Source: Flavobacterium sp. SUN046 (lineage in GTDB: Bacteria; Bacteroidota; Bacteroidia; Flavobacteriales; Flavobacteriaceae). From it: a stretch of 64,000 nt of DNA. The notes beneath the pieces were generated by a model. The model did not search any database and had not been told where the DNA came from. It worked only from the letters and a program-made list of their open reading frames with translations. The stretch's first letter is position 1. Each line of letters begins with the position of its first letter. Below are positions 59,707 to 64,000 of the stretch, one piece after another. The DNA lies in NCBI RefSeq assembly GCF_028867965.1, contig NZ_JAPQNT010000001.1, positions 572,163-636,162 of the forward strand, written 5' to 3'. A program made the position numbers and the translations under genes.

Positions 59707-60030
59707 ATGGAAGAATTTAAAGACGAAATAAATTTAGGAGAAAGTGTAGTAAAAGTTTTAAAAGGAATTTACGATCCAGAAATTCCTGTTGACATTTACG
59801 AATTGGGATTGATTTACGATGTAATGATTAACGAAGACAACGAAGTAAAAGTGTTGATGACGTTAACTTCGCCAAATTGTCCAGTTGCAGAAACACTACC
59901 TCGTGAAGTGGAAGAAAAAGTACAAAAAATAGACACTATTAAATCATGTGAAGTAGAAATTACTTTCGATCCGCCTTGGAGTAAAGATTTAATGAGTGAA
60001 GAGGCTAAGTTGGAATTAGGAATGTTGTAA
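59707..60030 (+). CDS. SUF-associated DUF59/MIP18 (SufT-like) protein
   Basis: A 107-aa DUF59/MIP18-family protein, a partner in Fe-S protein maturation. Pattern: LKGIYDPEIPVDIYELGLIY near the start and TLTSPNCPVAETLPREVEEK, which holds the conserved Cys, followed by EITFDPPWSKDLMSEEAKLE. The frame opens at GTG 59689 inside the REP-like half element, so ATG 59707 is taken. It is followed by DUF2480 after 1 base, the common order in flavobacterial suf loci. Confidence 0.93.
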   Translation: MEEFKDEINLGESVVKVLKGIYDPEIPVDIYELGLIYDVMINEDNEVKVLMTLTSPNCPVAETLPREVEEKVQKIDTIKSCEVEITFDPPWSKDLMSEEAKLELGML

Positions 60031-60031
60031 A

Positions 60032-60538
60032 ATGCAAGACGAAATTATAAATAAAGTAGCCAATTCTGTGCTCGAAGTTTTTGATTTGGAAGATTATTAT
60101 CAAAAGGGAATTCGAATTCAAATTGACATTTCGCGTTGGCTTTACGAGGGTTTTCTTTTGCGAGAAAAAGACTTTCGTGAAGCATTAAAACTTCATGATT
60201 GGTCGCAATATCAAGATCGTTTTGTGGCAATAAATTGTTCAACAGACGCAATAATTCCGGCTTGGGCGAAGATTTTAGTTACGGTTCATCTTTCTCCATT
60301 TGCTAAAAAAATAGTTGTCGGAAGTCTTGACGATTTGGAGACGTCTTTGTACCAAGAAATCCTTCCCACTTTGGATTATTCGATTTATAAAGATAAACCA
60401 ATTATCTTAAAAGGATGTTCTAAAAAACCAGTTCCAGAAAGTGCTTATGTTATTGCAATTCAACATCTTCAACCAGTTGCAAAAAGTATTATGTATGGCG
60501 AAGCTTGTTCGGCTGTTCCATTATACAAACAAAAGTAG
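60032..60538 (+). CDS. DUF2480 family protein
   Basis: A 168-aa cytoplasmic protein of the DUF2480 family, found in Bacteroidetes next to DUF59 and suf genes. Typical segments: FDLEDYYQKGIRIQIDISRW, LREKDFREALKLHDWSQYQD, and the terminal IILKGCSKKPVPESAYVIAI with two conserved-looking Cys (KGCS, EACS). Function unknown; position argues for a role tied to Fe-S assembly. It is the last gene of the suf locus. Confidence 0.85.
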   Translation: MQDEIINKVANSVLEVFDLEDYYQKGIRIQIDISRWLYEGFLLREKDFREALKLHDWSQYQDRFVAINCSTDAIIPAWAKILVTVHLSPFAKKIVVGSLDDLETSLYQEILPTLDYSIYKDKPIILKGCSKKPVPESAYVIAIQHLQPVAKSIMYGEACSAVPLYKQK

Positions 60539-60581
60539 TTTAAATTCTACACAATCAAACAGTTAGATAGTGTGTTAAGTT

Positions 60582-60611
60582 TTGGTTAAGTCAAATGTAT
60601 TTTTACCTTTG
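60582..60611 (+). promoter_or_regulatory. Promoter of the DUF3078 gene
   Basis: -33 TTG (60582-60584) and -7 TACCTTTG (60604-60611) with a 19-base spacer, 26 bases before the ATG at 60638. Confidence 0.65.
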
Positions 60612-60637
60612 CACTCGAATTTCTAAAATCTAACAAA

Positions 60638-61528
60638 ATGAAAAGAATTTTACTTATTACGGCCTTGTTTTTTACATTCAACGGTATTTTTGCTCAAGAA
60701 AATGAGAAAGAACTTTTAAAAAAAAATGAAGAAGCAGCAGCAAAACTAAAAGAAGAAAAACCTAATGGTTGGGTAAAAAAAGGAATGTTTTCTTTGCTTG
60801 CAAATCAAGCGACCTTTAACAATTGGTTGGCCGGCGGACAAAGTAATGTTTCAGGCAACATTGGTCTTAATTATGACTTTAATTACAAAAGTGATAGTTG
60901 GAATTGGGATAACAAAATCATTGCGGGTTATGGACTTACAAAAATTAAGGGACAAGAAATGCAAAAATCTGACGACAGATTTCAATTTAGTTCATTGATT
61001 GGTAAAAGAACCTCTTCAACAAGCAATTGGTATTATTCAGCATTTTTTAATTTCAAAACTCAGTTTGATTCTGGATTTGAATCAGGAATCAAAACATCTC
61101 ATTTCTTTTCTCCTGCATATTTTCAATTTGGACCGGGTATGTTATGGAAAAAAAGCGATAATTTGAAAGTTAATTTTGCTCCAGCAACTTCTAAACTGAT
61201 AGTGGTTCATCCGCATTTTACAGATTTTGGTTCATCTTTTGGTGTAGAGCAAGGTAAATCAACACGTTATGAATTTGGTGCAGCATTAAATGGGTATTAT
61301 AAATTTAAACTTGCTGAAAATGTATTTGTTGAAAATATATTAAATCTTTATTCTAATTATTTGGATAATCCGCAAAATGTTGATATCGATTATACATTAA
61401 ATATTAATATGAAAATTAATAAATTCTTATCAACAAATTTTGCTTTCCAAACAATTTATGATGATAATGCTTTTTCAGGATTTCAAACACGTCAAGTTAT
61501 TGGACTTGGATTAAATTACGGATTCTAA
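60638..61528 (+). CDS. DUF3078 outer-membrane protein
   Basis: A 296-aa exported protein of the DUF3078 family, probably an outer-membrane beta-barrel. Signal peptide ILLITALFFTFNGIFAQ, a short Lys/Glu-rich N-terminal helix (NEKELLKKNEEAAAKLKEEK), then strands such as GMFSLLANQATFNNWLAGG, GQSNVSGNIGLNYDFNYKS and the terminal GFQTRQVIGLGLNYGF, which ends in an aromatic residue as barrels do. Function unknown. It is monocistronic, with own promoter and a bidirectional terminator shared with hflX. Confidence 0.86.
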   Translation: MKRILLITALFFTFNGIFAQENEKELLKKNEEAAAKLKEEKPNGWVKKGMFSLLANQATFNNWLAGGQSNVSGNIGLNYDFNYKSDSWNWDNKIIAGYGLTKIKGQEMQKSDDRFQFSSLIGKRTSSTSNWYYSAFFNFKTQFDSGFESGIKTSHFFSPAYFQFGPGMLWKKSDNLKVNFAPATSKLIVVHPHFTDFGSSFGVEQGKSTRYEFGAALNGYYKFKLAENVFVENILNLYSNYLDNPQNVDIDYTLNINMKINKFLSTNFAFQTIYDDNAFSGFQTRQVIGLGLNYGF

Positions 61529-61548
61529 AGTATATTTTATTTTATAAG

Positions 61549-61585
61549 AAAAGACCTTTAGATTTTTTTCTAAAGGTCTTTTTTA
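61549..61585. terminator. Bidirectional terminator between DUF3078 gene and hflX
   Basis: A 14-base stem AAAAGACCTTTAGA/TCTAAAGGTCTTTT with A and T runs on both sides, between convergent genes. Confidence 0.9.
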
Positions 61586-62815
61586 TTACTCATCTTTTTC
61601 TACAGCATCTTTATAATCAGGATATAAAAATTTATTATAAGGAAAACGTGTGATATGAATTTGTCGAACAGCTTCATAAACTACTTCTCTAAATTCTTCA
61701 AAATTCTCTTTTTCAGTAGCCGATATAAACAAGGCATTTTTTTGTCCAACATTGTGCATCCAAGTTGCTTTCCACTCTTCTAGCGTGTAGTGTTTTGTTG
61801 TTTTTTGCGTTATTAAATCATCTTCTTCAATGGTTAAATGCTTAAAGGCATCTATTTTATTAAAAACCATTATTATTGGTTTATCATTGCTTTTTATATC
61901 CAATAAAATTTTATTTACAGATTCTATATGGTCTTCAAATTCGGCATGAGAAATATCAACAACATGAAGTAACAAATCGGCCTCACGAACTTCATCAAGC
62001 GTGCTTTTAAAAGATTCCACCAATTGAGTTGGAAGTTTTCTTATGAAACCCACAGTATCTGAAAGTAAGAATGGTAAATTTTTGATAACTACTTTTCGAA
62101 CAGTTGTATCTAATGTTGCGAATAATTTATTTTCTACAAATACGTCACTTTTTCCAACAGCGTTCATAAGTGTAGATTTTCCAACATTAGTGTATCCAAC
62201 CAGTGCTACCCTGACCATTGCACCACGATTTCCTCTTTGAACAGATTGTTGCTTGTCTATAGTTTTAATTTTTTCTTTTAATAATGAAATTCTATCGCGC
62301 ACAATTCGTCGGTCGGTTTCAATTTCAGTTTCACCTGGACCACGAAGACCAATTCCACCTTTTTGTCGCTCAAGATGTGTCCACATTCCAGATAATCTTG
62401 GAAGTAAATATTGACATTGTGCAAGTTCAACTTGAGTTCTAGCATATGAAGTTTCAGCTCTTTGGGCAAAAATATCTAGTATCAGATTCGTTCTATCTAA
62501 AATTTTTGATTCAATTATAACTTTTGAAATATTTTTTTGTTGAGATGGTGTTAATTCATCATCAAAAATGACTGTTGACACCTCATTTTCCTTACAATAT
62601 AGAGCTATTTCATCCATTTTTCCTGTTCCCAGAAAAGTTTTAGGATTAGGCTTCTCCATTTTTTGCCAAAATCTTTTTATTACTTGTCCGCCAGCAGTAT
62701 ATGTTAAAAACTCTAACTCATCTAAATATTCTTTAAGTTTTTCTTCACTTTGATTTTGAGTTACCACACCTACAATAACTGTTTTTTCGAAATCTATTTT
62801 TTCTTTTTCTAGCAT
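61586..62815 (-). CDS. hflX: Ribosome-associated GTPase HflX
   Basis: A 409-aa GTPase of the HflX family, which splits stalled ribosomes under stress. The N-terminal HflX domain has TFLGTGKMDEIALYCKENEV and the signature ERQKGGIGLRGPGETEIETD; the G domain shows G1 LVGYTNVGKSTLMNAV, G3 LLSDTVGFIRKLP and G4 IMVFNKIDAF. The charged C-terminus is short. Its -7 element (TATTTTTG, minus strand 62833-62840) is 18 bases before the ATG at 62815. It is monocistronic. Confidence 0.96.
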   Translation of the reverse strand: MLEKEKIDFEKTVIVGVVTQNQSEEKLKEYLDELEFLTYTAGGQVIKRFWQKMEKPNPKTFLGTGKMDEIALYCKENEVSTVIFDDELTPSQQKNISKVIIESKILDRTNLILDIFAQRAETSYARTQVELAQCQYLLPRLSGMWTHLERQKGGIGLRGPGETEIETDRRIVRDRISLLKEKIKTIDKQQSVQRGNRGAMVRVALVGYTNVGKSTLMNAVGKSDVFVENKLFATLDTTVRKVVIKNLPFLLSDTVGFIRKLPTQLVESFKSTLDEVREADLLLHVVDISHAEFEDHIESVNKILLDIKSNDKPIIMVFNKIDAFKHLTIEEDDLITQKTTKHYTLEEWKATWMHNVGQKNALFISATEKENFEEFREVVYEAVRQIHITRFPYNKFLYPDYKDAVEKDE

Positions 62816-62832
62816 GACTTAATTTTCTTTTG

Positions 62833-62840
62833 CAAAAATA
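62833..62840 (-). promoter_or_regulatory. -7 promoter element of hflX
   Basis: TATTTTTG on the minus strand, 18 bases before the hflX ATG. Confidence 0.58.
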
Positions 62841-62941
62841 GACAAAATGCACAAAAAACCGACAATCTGCAAGTCAAATTATTAAACACAAATTTCTTTA
62901 GTTAAAATAACCAATTTTACCTCTTTATTTATAAATTTTGT

Positions 62942-62949
62942 TAAATTTG
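62942..62949 (+). promoter_or_regulatory. -7 promoter element of the surface protein gene at 63002
   Basis: TAAATTTG, 52 bases before the ATG at 63002. Confidence 0.5.
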
Positions 62950-63001
62950 GAGATTAAAATCAAAAACAAACAACAAATTAATTAACCTAAACTTCTTGTT
63001 A

Positions 63002-64000
63002 ATGAAGAAAATTACTTTATTACTCATTACTTTATTATTTTCTATTGTAGGTTATTCCCAATTTCCAACTCCAGGTACTGAAGGTTTTGAAGGCACTACT
63101 GGTGCCGATTTGCCAGCGCCAACTACGCCAAGTGCATGGACATTAGGAACTGGAGCTACAGGAAACCAATGGGCTATTTTTGACAATGGTGTAGGTTTAA
63201 CCAGACGATGGAATATTACTACAGTCGCTGCCAATGTTTATGCAGGTACTAACTCTGCCTTTATGGATAGAGAAAATATTGGAATCAACAATACTTCTGA
63301 AGATTATTTAGCTACTCCATTAGTTACTGTTCCAACAAACGGACAATTACGTTTTTGGACAAGATCTACAATCAATGCTGCTAATGGAACAGAATACTTC
63401 ATTAAAGTATATGATAATGCTACGGCAGCTGGTCAAACTACAATTGCAAATTATACCGCAACACCAGCACAATGGACAGAAGCAACGCTTTCTGCAACAT
63501 ACAATATTTATGAAGAAAAGGTAGTTGATTTATCAGCTTTTGCTGGACATCAAGTTTACATAGCTTTCATGATGAGATTCACTCAGCCAACCGCTAGTTT
63601 AGGTGGTGATAGATGGTTGATTGATGATATTAGACTAGTACAACAATGTTTTGTTCCTACTGCAGGAACAGCAACACCTCAAGCAACCACTGCTACTTTA
63701 TCGTGGACAGATGCTACAGGAACTTCTTGGGAAATTGAGGTTGTTCCTGGTGCAGCAGGAGTTCCAACAGGTATTCCAACTGGAACATCAAATACGCCCT
63801 CTTACATTGCTACAAGTTTAACCGCAAATTCACCTTATACTTTTTATGTTAGATCAGTATGTGGACCAGGACTTTCGAGTGCTTGGGCAGGACCATTTCC
63901 GTTTACAACTACTATTGCACCTATTGGATGTGGTGGTAATTTTGTAGATTCTGGTGGACCAACAGGCAACTATGCAAATAGTGAGAATATTACAACGCTT
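63002..64000 (+). CDS. Large secreted surface protein, cut by the window edge
   Basis: Open at the right edge after 333 codons. Signal peptide KKITLLLITLLFSIVGYSQ. Then a choice-of-anchor J/MAM-like (cleaved-adhesin) domain, about 22-215 (GFEGTTGADLPAP, FWTRSTINAANGTEYFIKVY, GDRWLIDDIRLVQQC), a fibronectin type III domain, about 220-305 (ATTATLSWTDATGTSWEIEV, PYTFYVRSVCGPG), and the start of a CUB-like domain (CGGNFVDSGGPTGNYANSEN). This layout is typical of type IX secreted proteins, whose sorting domain would be at the unseen C-terminus. Possible adhesin or secreted enzyme; the end is needed to tell. Confidence 0.85.
   Translation, partial: MKKITLLLITLLFSIVGYSQFPTPGTEGFEGTTGADLPAPTTPSAWTLGTGATGNQWAIFDNGVGLTRRWNITTVAANVYAGTNSAFMDRENIGINNTSEDYLATPLVTVPTNGQLRFWTRSTINAANGTEYFIKVYDNATAAGQTTIANYTATPAQWTEATLSATYNIYEEKVVDLSAFAGHQVYIAFMMRFTQPTASLGGDRWLIDDIRLVQQCFVPTAGTATPQATTATLSWTDATGTSWEIEVVPGAAGVPTGIPTGTSNTPSYIATSLTANSPYTFYVRSVCGPGLSSAWAGPFPFTTTIAPIGCGGNFVDSGGPTGNYANSENITTL

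Noticed and set aside
63052..63234. 60-aa leftward frame at the right end
   Set aside because: Shadow of the rightward surface protein, which has a signal peptide and clear domains.

Overview
The window reads as chromosomal DNA of a low-GC member of the Flavobacteriaceae, most likely Flavobacterium or a close relative. Three things point there. Promoters carry the Bacteroidetes -7 element TAnnTTTG (at least 19 gene starts here) and Shine-Dalgarno sequences are largely absent. The gene content is typical of the family: DUF4175, DUF4837, DUF2480, DUF3078, GldM-like domains, a surface protein of the type IX secretion type, and sufBCD/sufS/sufE. Secreted proteins start with the usual flavobacterial signal peptides and lipoboxes.

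Layout. 0-6 kb: tatA, then a leftward block (tex, a DUF4143 ATPase with a row of 32-base operator-like repeats, a CDF metal exporter, rpiB) ending at a 680-base, very AT-rich gap whose left and right flanks are transcribed away from it; I propose this gap as a candidate replication origin. 6-15 kb: a mostly rightward block (rnr, a DUF2807 protein, a LysE exporter, two GldM-domain paralogs, glnS, a YtxH/holin-like/DUF6327 trio), interrupted by tRNA-Cys, its duplicated tails, and folB. 15-30 kb: SPFH protein, gltX, the 1,132-aa DUF4175 protein, ybeY, mnmG, a methyltransferase, an OmpH/Skp-like lipoprotein, a Pif1-like helicase, DoxX and holB. Three near-perfect parS sites lie around mnmG, which supports the idea that the origin is near. 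30-37.6 kb: a secreted protein with two SPOR-like repeats, pgk, a lytic transglycosylase with five LysM domains, a DUF4837 lipoprotein and a GNAT enzyme.

37.8-41.1 kb is accessory DNA. A toxin-antitoxin pair and four small genes, all rightward, are separated by five copies of a 100-155-base repeat that begins near AAC and ends near GTT. It looks like an integron-type cassette array without an integrase. 41.1-49.1 kb is a leftward block of envelope and housekeeping genes (OmpA-like, S41 protease, rnpA, M1 and S8 peptidases, an MBL hydrolase).

49.2-60.5 kb is the SUF iron-sulfur assembly locus (A-type carrier, sufB, a 41-aa ORF, sufC, sufD, then sufS, a lipoprotein, sufE, a SufT-like DUF59 protein, DUF2480). 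It is split by an oppositely oriented four-gene insert. Three of those genes form a compact operon: a P-loop kinase, a PIN-GNAT-EVE/PUA-like fusion, and an ASCH protein. I do not recognise it as a described system, and it is a strong candidate for a new conflict or RNA-directed module. The window ends with a DUF3078 protein, hflX and the start of a large surface protein cut by the window edge.
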